Assembly (NCBI GenBank): GCA_002633005.1
Contig: NMRA01000071.1
Span: 395,906-427,510, forward strand
DNA from: Phoronis australis
Lineage: Eukaryota; Phoronida; Phoronidae
DNA: 31,605 nt
Reading direction: 5' to 3'
Made by a program: the position numbers and the translations under genes. Below the pieces are notes generated by a model. The model was given only the letters and a program-made list of their open reading frames with translations, was not told the origin of the DNA and ran no database searches. Position 1 is the first letter of the stretch; every line of letters starts with the position of its first letter. Below are positions 21,607-31,243 of the stretch, one piece after another.

Positions 21607-21784
21607 CAATAATTCGATGAGTAGAACCGTCCGAGAGAAGTGCTACTTTAAACCCGAAAGGGTCCAGTTCGTAGTATGTTTCTATAGTTTCCAAAGTGAC
21701 GTCAGTCCATTCTTGGACGTTCGCTTGGATCATACAGTGAACTTCCGTCAACTCACGTGACTTCACTGAGCGAATTGTGATCAT
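21607..21784 (-). CDS. Two-domain GNAT acetyltransferase, first coding exon
   Basis: From ATG at 21784-21782 the minus strand encodes MITIRSVKSRELTEVHCMIQ and on to VALLSDGSTHRIIG, ending with the first base of a Gly codon before the donor at 21606. This is the usual GNAT start: a first strand (ITIRSVK), helix 1, then the strand FKVALL leading to the G-V-F-F-A-C strand in exon 2. An acceptor-like catttcag ends eleven bases before the ATG, so a non-coding or very short upstream exon is likely. With exon 2 the product is 367 residues. Confidence 0.8.
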
Positions 21785-24248
21785 CGGCGTGACATCTGAA
21801 ATGTAAACGAAGTGATGATGATTAACTTGATTTCATAACCAGAGAAAGTTTTCAGAAATAAGCAAGCAGGGGCGGATCCATGATTTTGAGTTGGGGGGCT
21901 GGGGCAGGGCAGAGTATTTGCCAGGATTTTGCCCGTCAGACTTTTGAACCCCCGAACTGCCAAATCCCCCCCCCAAATCTGCCACTAGCAAGTACGCAAA
22001 TTGGTTGATCGGCGTGGCCCCTTTGATTAAGATTTTGGTTGTCATGCCTGAACTCTAAGGAACACATTTGCTAAGGGCGCAATGAGCTTGCAAGTAAAGC
22101 GGTGCCTGATTGCAACGTGATCTTAGATACAGAGAGATGCACCCGTTATATACCGTTTTATACTGTTTTATACACAAAGCTAAAAGACGTTTTCTGCATT
22201 TTCAATGTTGATCTTGTCAATACGCATTTATCTGACTAAAGCATCGTCATCACATACAATATGACGTCATTTGTCTCGTGTTTTTATTGTTGGATTGTAA
22301 CTCCATTTAGCCGTCACTGAGTGCAGTAAACAATCTGTTTATCCTGTTTTTTTTCATTGACCTTTGAGGTTTCCGTCCAAAGTTCAAAGACATCGTGATT
22401 ATGCGATCCGAGTGTGATATTGTGTGAAGCGCCCGTCTGCTGAAGTATAATGCTATTGACCACGCATGGGAGACAACTAGTCAATTAGTAACACACTCTC
22501 TACAGTCAGGCAGTGTATATACATTATAACTGGCAAACTTGATTAAAATTCCTGGCATAAATTCAAGCATCACGCGCGTTTCATAAAAACTTGATATGGG
22601 TTGGAAACTGTTAATCACTATCAAGGCATAGAATTAACATTCGTCGGCTTTGTGGAACATGTACAGCCGTAGAACGCAAACATCAAAGCATCATGTCTGT
22701 ATTTCTTTCGCCGCCTGACGAAAGTCCGTGCAGGTATTTTCATTCAGTTATACTGTTTATTATGAGGTTATTATGCGCTTTTGTGACGAAAGCCGATGAC
22801 AGCTCTGAAGGCCGACGTAGCGTCTGGAAGTGTGTTTATCACATACATGCAATTCCTGTACATCTTGATTTTTCAGGAATTATTTTACCCCGCGAAGAAT
22901 GTGCAAGACCGCCAGAAATAAACACCTCTCGAACTACTATTTCAGTAGAATAATGCAGACAAAAACACACGTGCAACTATTGTATTGTTAGCTGCAGCCG
23001 TTTTTAAGTGGTGTCGAAAGTGACCCCTTGATTTAGGTCAGCAGGATGTACTGCGGAGGGTTCTCCCAGTAGTAGATGAGGTTTACACTGTGGTGGGTGA
23101 CTCTTCCGTGTTGGGAAGATTGCCTTTTCGTCAAAGGTTCTTTATGGGAACCGAACTACTTCAGAAAGGTTCCCTTTACCAATATTATAGGTACCGGTGT
23201 TTTAAACAATTCTCTTGGCCAGTCTCGCCTTGCACTCATGTTTAACAACACGTCATATCTCTCTTGCACATAGCCATACAGAAGGTTTACCTTTCACGAA
23301 AGCTCCCTACAAATGGGTCCCTTTTTTCGAGTTCTTTGTCTAAATAGATGGGCATTGATTTTCCTAGTGCAACTTGTCAAAAATATAGTCGAGAACCCCC
23401 TGGGGGCCGGGCGGAGGGGCACGTCGCAACTGATCACACTCCGTTTTAAAAATTTCACGTACATTGGAAATAGTTATTTACAGGCAGTGTTCACGTCTAA
23501 AATTGAACTATGCCCACAAAAATTAAAGTCGGAAAATAAGCCATGAACTGCAACACTCACTGACCTTTGACCTCGGTTGATATGTATAAACAAGGTGATC
23601 AGGTAAACAAGGTAATCATGTGACTACAAACTTGAAGCTGATGACACGCCAAACATGAGGTGGAACTCCATACACTTTTCAAACATTTTGATAAATACGC
23701 GAACCAACAACAAAAGCGTTACCAACGAATTTGGTTAACTGGACCGAATTGACTAGGGACACGAATAAATTTTCGTCCAGCCTCTACTTAATAAGTCCTG
23801 GACTGGAAGATTCCCAGATTTCATGGGAGGCAGTAGACATGAAGTCACGGCATTTGACCCATGCAATAAGTACTACTGATTGTAGACGCTAATATTGTTA
23901 CTGGGGGAATGTCAGGCGGTAGTGAGTAAACAGATTAATTAGGAATATTGATTTGTTTTGACCTCACAGCGTCCTCACGTGCCGATACACACGGATTGTG
24001 TGTTGCTCTCGAACTTGGCGTTAGTTCACAAAAGGCTTAGCTACCATAATCAAACAAACGTAGTCAGTGATCTGGTATGCAGAGAGCGTAATATTCAGTC
24101 GTAATGGACCCCTCTTCAATCATAAGCTACAGAGCAGCATACCTAAGTTTATGGCAATACTGACACCATTTATCGTTTGCAACACCTGACCCCTCGCGAC
24201 CGACCAAAATGAAACAGAAGCATTTTGACGTAGAGGTCATTAGTAGGT
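21785..24248. other. Upstream region of the acetyltransferase gene, no gene seen
   Basis: Apart from the small element at 21867-21987, nothing is recognisable. CRE-like TGACGTCA sits at 22262. Several open frames of 60-90 codons have no motif and no coding bias that I can see. The promoter of the acetyltransferase gene should lie in the part nearest 21785. Confidence 0.45.
21867..21987. mobile_element. 121-bp MITE with CGGAT-type ends
   Basis: The element begins caggggcggatccatg and ends cccaaatctgccacta; the ends are imperfect inverted repeats. It is flanked by exact direct repeats gcaag (21862-21866 and 21988-21992), a likely 5-bp target duplication. The interior is G-rich then C-rich and has no coding potential. 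A related terminus is at 1-24 and a related longer element at 24249-24544. Confidence 0.65.
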
Positions 24249-24544
24249 CAGTAGCGGATCTAGGATATCATAAGGGGGGGCCCAACACGTTGCTTCGGGG
24301 AACTGGGCAAAGCGCGATTGTATGTGCACAGGGGTCCGAAACATGCGGGGGCCATGATTTGGACGTTCGGAAAATCTATCGGTGGGCTAGAATAAAAAAA
24401 CCGGGAACACGATTCCCCTGGGATCTGAACACCCCCTCATCCGCTACCGGTCCACTATATTTCTTCACGCTGTTACTCTTTCATTTTGCTTGCGGTAGTC
24501 AAGGGGGGCGGGCCCCCTGCCCTGCCCCCCTAAATCCGCCTATG
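24249..24544. mobile_element. 296-bp MITE with CGGAT-type ends
   Basis: The left end cagtagcggatctagg and the right end cctaaatccgcctatg are inverted at 13 of 16 positions. Flanking pentamers taggt and tagct could be a degenerate 5-bp target duplication. Like its relative at 21867 it has G-runs near the left end and C-runs near the right end. An open frame of 112 codons on the plus strand crosses it but is a by-product. Confidence 0.65.
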
Positions 24545-26140
24545 TAGCTAGTAGAGGGCTTAACCGCCTTCCGAGCCCTTCGTAAATGTGCCAAATAATA
24601 TTCACGGCACTGTCAAGGCTCGCAAAGCGAGCCTACATCAAAGAATTTGAATCAGGACCCCGGCTAAACTTTTTTACGGTCTTGTAACATTTGGACACAT
24701 AATTATAACGACCTTGGTCGACTGATTCGGTGCCCTCCGCGACATACCTCTGGGTCGGTCACTTTATTACCGGGTGGGCCATACTTCAGGGTAGGACATA
24801 TTTTCGTTTGATCATACTTTCGGTCAGTCATACTCTCGGAAAACAACATCTGATGAAAGTGTTCATGGTGCCCACCGCGTTTAAACGTAACACTCTTGGG
24901 TTTTAATTCCGTTCACTGCTTAGCGTTCAATCCTCAGCGGAATGTCTGTGTGTGAGGAATGGTATTGGAACTAATTGAAATTTTGACTAGAGAAAAACTT
25001 ACAAAAATCAGCGTTAATAAGACGTGTTTTTGTTTTTTGATCCTATACATGTAGGCCCCTAACTGTAAACATTGCCTGGTGTCTCCATCAGTCTGATGGC
25101 AGTGTACATTCACTTTGATAAAGTAGCACGTAAAACTGTCCTTGTCGTAAACAGCAATTTGTGTAGAAAGTACAGATTACAACACGGTTCATACCTTGCA
25201 TCATGTACCTCGCAGTCCGGCCAACCAGTCGACGGCGCTTCTCACCCGAGGCATGCACCGTACCAACTAGAAATGCTGGCCCTAGCTATCACGTGTGCTC
25301 AGATGATAGCTACTCGCCAGTTCCCACTCAAAACTTCGGTCAGCATAATTAATCTCGTTCGCTGGCTCAGTGTTATTTTATTACCACGACACAGCCAGAA
25401 TACTGTGGCTGTGTAATATATGTAGAGTTATATTCAAAGCTGTTCTTGACTGTTTTTGCTGATTCCACCGGGTCACTTACCGGTGATTGTGCTGTTCATC
25501 GAGAACCAATCAGATATCTTAGCCGGTTTACTCGACTGAACCGGAGAAGTCATTCAAGTGCAGCCGTTTTCAGCGATTTGTAGCAGACAAGCGCTGGTGA
25601 CGTCACTGTATATTGCCAGAGTCAAACACAGTTAAATGACCCACCGTTTGATGACCCTGCATATGCTGAGATCACCGGCGCAGTAAATTCTCATTAGTTT
25701 AATAATCATTGTTTTGTTATAATCTGAGAGGTATTAACTTGCATAGGAATATAAATATATAACGGATAGCTATAAATAATTTCACCAAGCTGTTGGTTCG
25801 CGGAGACGCAATTTTTCATCAGCTTGAGGGATTCTCGTTTGAGTTCAGCGCACTTTTCAACTACTCAGTTCAAGAACAGACGGCTTGTTGTCAAAATGAA
25901 CTCTATCATGTTTTCAACTAAAGTTTTAAAACTAGAGAAATGGAGATGTTAACAGTAAAGACACGTGTTCATTAGGTCACTTGCCGGTCCCAACCGGGCA
26001 GTGAAAAAGTAGATCATTCGAGATATCATTATGAATCTTGGCGGATACTCCACCTAAATTTATCTTGATTACTCAAAGAATTGCGCCGATATAGATGAGA
26101 CAGGCGTTAGCAAGAGGTAAAGTGATCAGTGCAATAAAAG
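24545..26140. other. Non-coding stretch, no gene seen
   Basis: Contains a small perfect hairpin near 24618-24636 (aggctcgc aaa gcgagcct), a run of loosely repeated catact..cggt words at 24777-24842 and a CRE-like TGACGTCA at 25598. The 114-codon open frame at 25072-25416 shows no recognisable motif. Confidence 0.45.
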
Positions 26141-26149
26141 AACAAATAC

Positions 26150-26690
26150 TGGATTCATATCAACGATATGCGTTTACGACGAGAAACTGGCTGAAAAGGA
26201 AACTGAAGTGGTCGAGCTTAGACAAGAAATAGTGTTCTGAAAATACAACTGGACAACTTGAAACGGAGTAAGCGAGAATTGTTACGAAGCTATTGCTGAT
26301 ACTGACCAGCATGTAGAAATTAGGCGAAAAATGGGAGTCAACATTGATATGTCCGACATCTGTCGCAGCCATCGCCTTTTTTGGACAACACCCCCAGTAA
26401 TGACCCCAAACCGACAACTCTACCGCTTCACTACGTATAAAACTCGAGACTCTTTCCTGAGCAATAAACGAACTAGCCACGTGAAAACGCCAATACCCTA
26501 ATCTACAACATCGAAAACCTAACAAAACACAGGTCCGCCTTATTTGCATAATTTAGAACTTTGTTAAAAGATGGGAAAATATCCAAAACGTGGACCAGAG
26601 ACGGCAACATAATTATTGACTAAGGCCAACGATTCTACTACTCAAGTCAGAGACTTACCTTCGGACATTCTCTCGGGCCACTGTCCTTTG
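26150..26690 (+). pseudogene. Decayed LINE ORF1 (CR1/L2/RTE-type nucleic-acid-binding protein)
   Basis: Three frames together recall the ORF1 proteins common in marine-invertebrate LINEs. A coiled-coil-like stretch (KLAEKETEVVELRQE, then LKIQLDNLKRSKRELLRSY after a frame change) is followed by MGVNIDMSDICRSHRL. That matches the IGV-x-I-x-x-x-D-I-x-R-S-H-R signature. Next come RQLYRFTTYKTRDSFLSNKR and, after stops, LLKDGKISKTWTRDGNIIID, the K-D-G-R-I-x-x-x-W-T-x-D-G-x-I end motif. Several stops and frame changes break it, so it is non-functional. It probably belongs to the same degraded LINE as the endonuclease fragment at 27944. Confidence 0.75.
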
Positions 26691-27680
26691 AACAGCTAAC
26701 AATTGCCACAGTAAAATACTCTCCACCCTTTAATCGAGGTAAACCTATTTTGTTGCGAATTTTCACTCACCTATGTCGTTGTTACAATTTCCTCGCGGGT
26801 CAGTTGTCAAGTTTACTCACGGCAAATTTTAGTGCACTGTAATATCATGGATATGAAGTTTTCAAAGTCTTCTTGTTAATCTCCAGTTTATAGCCCTGCG
26901 TAATGACCGGTGTTGTGAAACACCACTGAGCCACTGTCTTCGATGTAAAATTCATGTTTATATGTTCGAATTTATTGTGGTTCTTTTACAAAAATGCCCG
27001 ATTAATTTTACTAGTCGGTAATTATTTAATAATAGTGGAAATTTAGTCTATTGTCCCACGTCAGATGGCAGGACGCTGAAACAGATACGTTCATCAATTT
27101 TCTGAGACCTAGAGTGATATTTACAATGTCACAGGTGAGCCGAGTGAATTTGAGGCACGTAGGCCTCTATACATTTAGTGACGTAACTGAGTTGAGAATT
27201 ACCCGTAGTCCAGCCATCGCGAGATCAAGCTAGATTCCTAGTAACTGTTCACTGTTAATGACCAGTGTAGTACCTAACCAAGTGCGTTTTGTGAGTGAGT
27301 ACGCAAGCCGTTTTTTTTTATTTTCACGCCTGCACAAGTAATCTTGGCATGTTTTGATTTTGATTACTTGTTTTGTTTGTCTGTGACAAGAAGTGTTCTA
27401 CTGAGCATGCGATTATTTCGATTTTAATTCTTGTGATACATCGCTGCACCCGAGGCACTAAGTTGATTTTAACTGTCTCTGGTTCACTCACAACGCAAAC
27501 ATACCACGGTATGATGACTTATCGCTAGAGTTCACCGGTGCTCGTGACTTTTCAGTGCTTCGCCCTGTCCCCACAACGTGGTCGATCCTTACTTTCGTCC
27601 AGCAGTTACATGAATATGCAACTGGAACATTCCCTGGTGTTTTTCTTTATTCTCAAGCCGCCATCCAGGGCGATGCAATT
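26691..27680. other. Non-coding stretch between LINE remnants
   Basis: If the ORF1 and endonuclease remnants came from one LINE, this interval should hold the start of its ORF2, but I could not read any endonuclease motif in it. No other gene is seen. Confidence 0.4.
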
Positions 27681-27942
27681 GCCTAAAAATGGGGGCTCGA
27701 ATTTTTGAGAATGTGAACCTTTAACTGAAAAATGTAGACCTTTTACAAAAACAGGGTACGTTCAGAGCTCTAAATTGTGCATTCGCCGAATTTTGGTAGT
27801 TTCTGCCGTTTTGGTGGACTTTTGTCTCGTTTTCTACTTTCCGGACTTTTTGTTTCTCTTAGGCGGACCTTTTTGCACACTTCGCCAAATGGGGGGGGGG
27901 GGAGAGTTTGAGCCCCCCGAGCCCCCCTCCCCTGGGTGCGCA
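27681..27942 (+). mobile_element. Small inverted-repeat element, copy B
   Basis: Second copy of the repeat at 16040-16287, in the same orientation. It contains about 40 extra bases in the middle (around 27781-27838) and an expanded G-run near 27891-27902. Its right end (cctgggtgcgca) directly abuts LINE endonuclease sequence, so it probably inserted into that LINE; the left end has lost the gcgcacaccc terminus seen in copy A. Confidence 0.7.
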
Positions 27943-27943
27943 A

Positions 27944-28140
27944 ATGGTCATCGTAAACGGTGACTTCGACGCTGGAAATAGTACCTGGTATCCAGACGCC
28001 CAAGATAATCACGCGAGCATTGAACTATTTGACATACTACTTGCAAACGACTTTGTACAACTGATCAATGAGCCTACAAGAATCTAACACAACTACAAAA
28101 GCTTACATTGACTTGTGTATTACACGGGCGACACAGCTGT
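27944..28140 (+). pseudogene. LINE apurinic-type endonuclease (EEP) fragment
   Basis: The frame from 27944 encodes VIVNGDFDAGNSTWYPDAQ, then SIELFDILLANDFVQLINEP and TRI before a stop. This matches the catalytic G-D-F-N-A block and the downstream L-x-N-F-x-Q-L-V-x-x-P-T-R block of LINE-encoded endonucleases. After one frame change the text TTTKAYIDLCITRA fits the S-x-I-D-L-I-x-T strand. No reverse transcriptase follows, so the copy is truncated. Confidence 0.75.
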
Positions 28141-28145
28141 AACTC

Positions 28146-28250
28146 CCCCCCAGGCCCCCCTGTGGTGCACCGCCCATAGACCATGGGCGGCGCAGCATTG
28201 AAAAAAGCTGGGGCTATAGTCCCCCCAGCCCTTATGGTGCGCCGCCCATG
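28146..28250. repeat. Nested GC-rich inverted and direct repeat
   Basis: Perfect 13-bp inverted arms catgggcggcgca (28182-28194) and tgcgccgcccatg (28238-28250) enclose a second hairpin, gctgggg...ccccagc. A diverged direct copy of the right half (cccccctgtggtgcaccgcccat) precedes the left arm. The structure resembles a small palindromic element that has partly duplicated. Confidence 0.75.
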
Positions 28251-28255
28251 AATTA

Positions 28256-28429
28256 GTCTATCTCGGCTGTGGCGCCTGTACGTTGTGTGTCCCTTTGTTG
28301 ACGCTGGCGTTGGCCTGGTGCGACCAACGCCCCTGGCGAATGGAAGAGCTGAGTGGCCACATGACTACACCAATTGGCGACATCGTCAGGCTCTTCTGGA
28401 GTGCGGCCATCGCCCAGATAGGACGTAAT
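28256..28429 (+). other. Exon-like open segment ending at a strong splice donor
   Basis: An open frame here includes MEELSGHMTTPIGDIVRLFW and ends IAQIGRN at 28429, immediately before gtaagt. The upstream part is hydrophobic (CVPLLTLALAWCD). No partner exon or recognisable family was found, and the next 200 bases contain further short open pieces. It may be an exon of an unannotated transcript, a pseudogene piece or chance. Confidence 0.25.
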
Positions 28430-28440
28430 GTAAGTACCCT

Positions 28441-29690
28441 CTAGAATAATTTAATGACTGAGATAGTTCGGACTTGTCTCGGCCCACAACTACACCATCA
28501 CTGCCAAACAGCAGATGTGTTCCCTATCGTTGGCCAAGTGGGTGAACGTGCTGGACATTCAGTTGGCAATGGTCAACCACTCTTTCTCTGAAGATTTCTT
28601 TCTACATCATTTAACCAAAATGTTTCGTCATTAGGCAAATCTTACGTGCACCGTTTACCCCTGCGAAGTCCTCGGCACATCGAAGGGTAGATGGCATTGT
28701 CACGGATTGAAGAGAGCTACTCCCTATTTTCAAAGCCAAAGACCGAATAATTATTAACTAATAATTACAGACAAAAAGTAACATGACTGTTTTTAGAATT
28801 AAAAAGTAAATATTAGCCGTCCTTGAATGTTTAAACTTGGGACATTGCAAGAGAAATTAGCGAAGGTTTTCTTCAGCATCCACGCGGCTAATATAAGCAA
28901 CGATCAATTAGACGGGTAGTAAGTACTTGAGGACGGCATATGTCTGCGATACTCATTCGCTCTTTTAGTATAAATTATGAGTTGGGGATTGGCTACTACA
29001 TAAAAGTAAGATTTTCATGAAGCAGAAAGTTTGCGGAGATATTCAAACTCCAAGTTCGCCTCCCAGGCGCTGTCTCGAAGTCGGCAGTATCCTGTGATAA
29101 CACGAGCCGAAATATGGCCCCGCCTCATCCCAAGCCTCAATGAGATGGCAGAATCAAATATTTTTGGCCTTATGAAGAAATACATATATTAAGTAAAACC
29201 ATAGAACTGGTCGAGTTCCGTCTGTGGTCAAACTCAGGGCTGTAGGTTTGTTGTTATTGCTTTGGAAAATACGAATTCGTAACCGTCCCTATTCCCATGT
29301 ACACACTTGCAGGGATAATTAACAATATACTTAATTAACAATATATTTAATTAACAATATATTGTGTTTGTTTCGACAATATTTGTCACCACTAATATGA
29401 CCAATATAACGGGGAATATCCGTTTTGTTATTTATAGGACAACTCCTACGTTGAACGGCCTGCTGTATTTGGGTAAATATAGGGATACCCGGCGATCATA
29501 CATGTACTTGTCTGATGAATCTGTTTAGTAAGTTCACGGTGACACGGTGCCGGAATGGTTGTTGATGTGAAAAACGTCCAAACAACCCCCCCTCCCCCTA
29601 AGTGCTTACGGTTCATGACCTAAGGGACTGGCTGTATGATTCGCCGTAATCGATGCAACTTTATATTTTCGACAGAGTAGCTGGATGCTT
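28441..29690. other. Non-coding stretch upstream of TUFM
   Basis: No gene seen. It holds a short AT-rich 16-bp repeat at 29317-29364. The open piece at 28490-28634 (KQQMCSLSLAKWVNVLDIQ and on) is not recognised. Confidence 0.4.
29317..29364. repeat. AT-rich 16-bp tandem repeat, three units
   Basis: The unit aattaacaatatattt occurs at 29317, 29333 and 29349 with one or two changes each. Confidence 0.9.
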
Positions 29691-29971
29691 ACGGGCCCCG
29701 GCCTGCGGCCGCCTCATTGGCACTCACTGACTCGGCCGGGGCCGCAGCTTCGAAGAACGCCGTACTTGTCTCGCGTTTGCCTCGTTAGAATTATGTTTAC
29801 AGAGGCTTCGTATGAAACCTCGCTGGTTCCCTGCGTGCTTAGCCCAGAACCGCCCCACTTAGCGGCACGCAGGGAACCAGCGAGCGTATGAAACAAAACG
29901 ATTGCGTATTGTGTGGCAACATAAATCTTCATAACTGACACCTGGCGGTGCGAGCAAACTTTAGATTCAAG
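29691..29971 (+). promoter_or_regulatory. GC-rich proximal promoter and 5' UTR region of TUFM
   Basis: The segment 29691-29760 is strongly GC-rich compared with its surroundings. It contains interlocking inverted repeats ccccggcc/ggccgggg (29696 and 29734) and ctgcggcc/ggccgcag (29703 and 29740), with a reverse CCAAT box (attgg, 29716-29720) between them. There is no TATA box. This fits a housekeeping promoter for the TUFM gene starting at 29972, but the transcription start cannot be seen. A fold-back element sits at 29819-29884 inside this region. Confidence 0.4.
29819..29884. mobile_element. 66-bp fold-back element with perfect 20-bp arms
   Basis: The arms ctcgctggttccctgcgtgc (29819-29838) and gcacgcagggaaccagcgag (29865-29884) are perfect inverted repeats around a 26-base loop. 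The element is bracketed by exact 10-bp direct repeats cgtatgaaac (29809-29818 and 29885-29894), which look like a target-site duplication. It ends 87 bases before the TUFM start codon. Confidence 0.8.
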
Positions 29972-30081
29972 ATGGCAGCCTCCATGCGGAAAATGTTTTG
30001 CAATTTATGGTGTAACAGCCCTTCCATTGTTCATCAGTCTCTCTCACGTCGTTTCTTATCGTCTAAAGCTGCACTGAAAAG
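29972..30081 (+). CDS. TUFM: Mitochondrial elongation factor Tu, exon 1 (presequence)
   Basis: ATG at 29972 has a good Kozak context (A at -3, G at +4). The exon encodes MAASMRKMFCNLWCNSPSIV and then HQSLSRRFLSSKAALK, rich in R, S and hydrophobics and without acidic residues, as expected for a cleavable mitochondrial targeting peptide (R-R-F-L-S-S resembles a processing site). It ends with ag before the donor gtaattt. Joined to the exon at 31244 the split codon gives Arg and the text continues [17 protein letters not shown]. No plus-strand frame longer than this exon exists here, so it was recognised by splice logic. Confidence 0.8.
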
Positions 30082-31243
30082 GTAATTTGAGTCAGCGACA
30101 ATTGCCAACCGCCTGAAAGCTGGAGCTTTCGTTCGAGGACAATTGTATGGGTACTGTACACAATCGGGGAGGCATTTCAACAACAGAGGATTTCAGTGTG
30201 ACAGTCTTTATTTGCGGTCTGTTCAGCGTCACAAGTGTAATTTTACCGTATCCTAATGTACAGTCTGTTCAACATCGCAAGTGTAATGTATTTTACGCAG
30301 TATTTTAGTCACACCATGTTATGTTAAGAACTCCTTTATGTGCTATTCAAGTTACACAGCTGAGTTCTAGGGACTATAGTCCGGTGCATTAGCAAATACA
30401 AATTACAAAGTATCTGGACATTTTATCATCACAGTGAGGTTTTGGTAATTGTTTACAATATGACGACAATAACTTCCACATATGATTTTGGTATCGTTCG
30501 ATTCCTCGCGCCGTCATCTTTTCAAAAATATATGAATTGATCCCCTACCGCGTTTCCTTCATATTTTATCGTCGAATTTCAGTTAGCACTATTTCCCGGT
30601 GGACACCGCCATGTTAGCTCAACTCAAGATATCAGCGACACCTATTGTTATTGAATGAAACAGCATCATTGATTCTGAATGGTGGTTGCCCACGCGAGAT
30701 TCCCGCTAAAGTAGAAGCATTTTACCTTTTCCACTTTTTTAGAATTGTGACCATTTGACCATTTTTCCACGAAATTGTCTGAAGTGATACTTTTTTCACA
30801 AATCTGGACCTTAAAAATAACCTCCGCTTTTTTGGCAGATTCTTGCTAGCAGATGCGTATATCAGGGTCACCATAGGATCGAATTCGAACCCTTGGTTAC
30901 ATGACTCGGGCAGGGGATTGACGGGTCTCGGTCAATTTGAACTTATGAAAAGCGACGATCTGCGAGTCGGTAGATTAGTTCAGTTTTTGACTGCCAGGTG
31001 ACTCCTTATCCATTCAACATGGCGGTATTACTACCGAGTATCAGGAAATAGTGCGAGCAGAAATTTCACGAAATTTCTGTGTATGTTTGGAAAGATAACA
31101 TTGCGAGGATTCGAATGATACCAAAATCATATGTCTAAGTCATTGTCGTCATATTGTAAACAATTACCTAAGGTTTTGATTGGTTTGGCAGTAATTGTAT
31201 TGTAAAGTGACATAGCTGGACTAATTATGACTATCTTATCTAG
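30082..31243 (+). other. TUFM intron 1
   Basis: The intron runs from gtaattt to ctatcttatctag, 1162 bases, phase 2. It contains a diverged direct repeat of about 30 bp near 30217-30300 (gtctgttcagcgtcacaagt versus gtctgttcaacatcgcaagt) and a long inverted-repeat element described separately. Confidence 0.75.
30437..31177. mobile_element. 741-bp element with long, diverged terminal inverted repeats
   Basis: The left arm (30437-30615) and the right arm (31016-31177) are reverse complements. The outer 75 bases agree at about 85-90%, including the word gtaattgtttacaatatgac on both sides and atatgattttggtatc. Further in, the arms share gcactatttcc and ccgccatgtt with length differences. The 400-base interior shows no coding frame. 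It fits a non-autonomous long-TIR or fold-back transposon; a target duplication was not resolved. Confidence 0.7.

Noticed and set aside
25072-25416. 114-codon plus-strand open frame
   Set aside because: It does not start with ATG, has no motif, and has no coding-like composition.
27770-28012. Minus-strand open frame rich in P, R and K across copy B of the repeat
   Set aside because: It is produced by the C- and G-runs of the element. The plus strand carries the real endonuclease remnant and the repeat itself.
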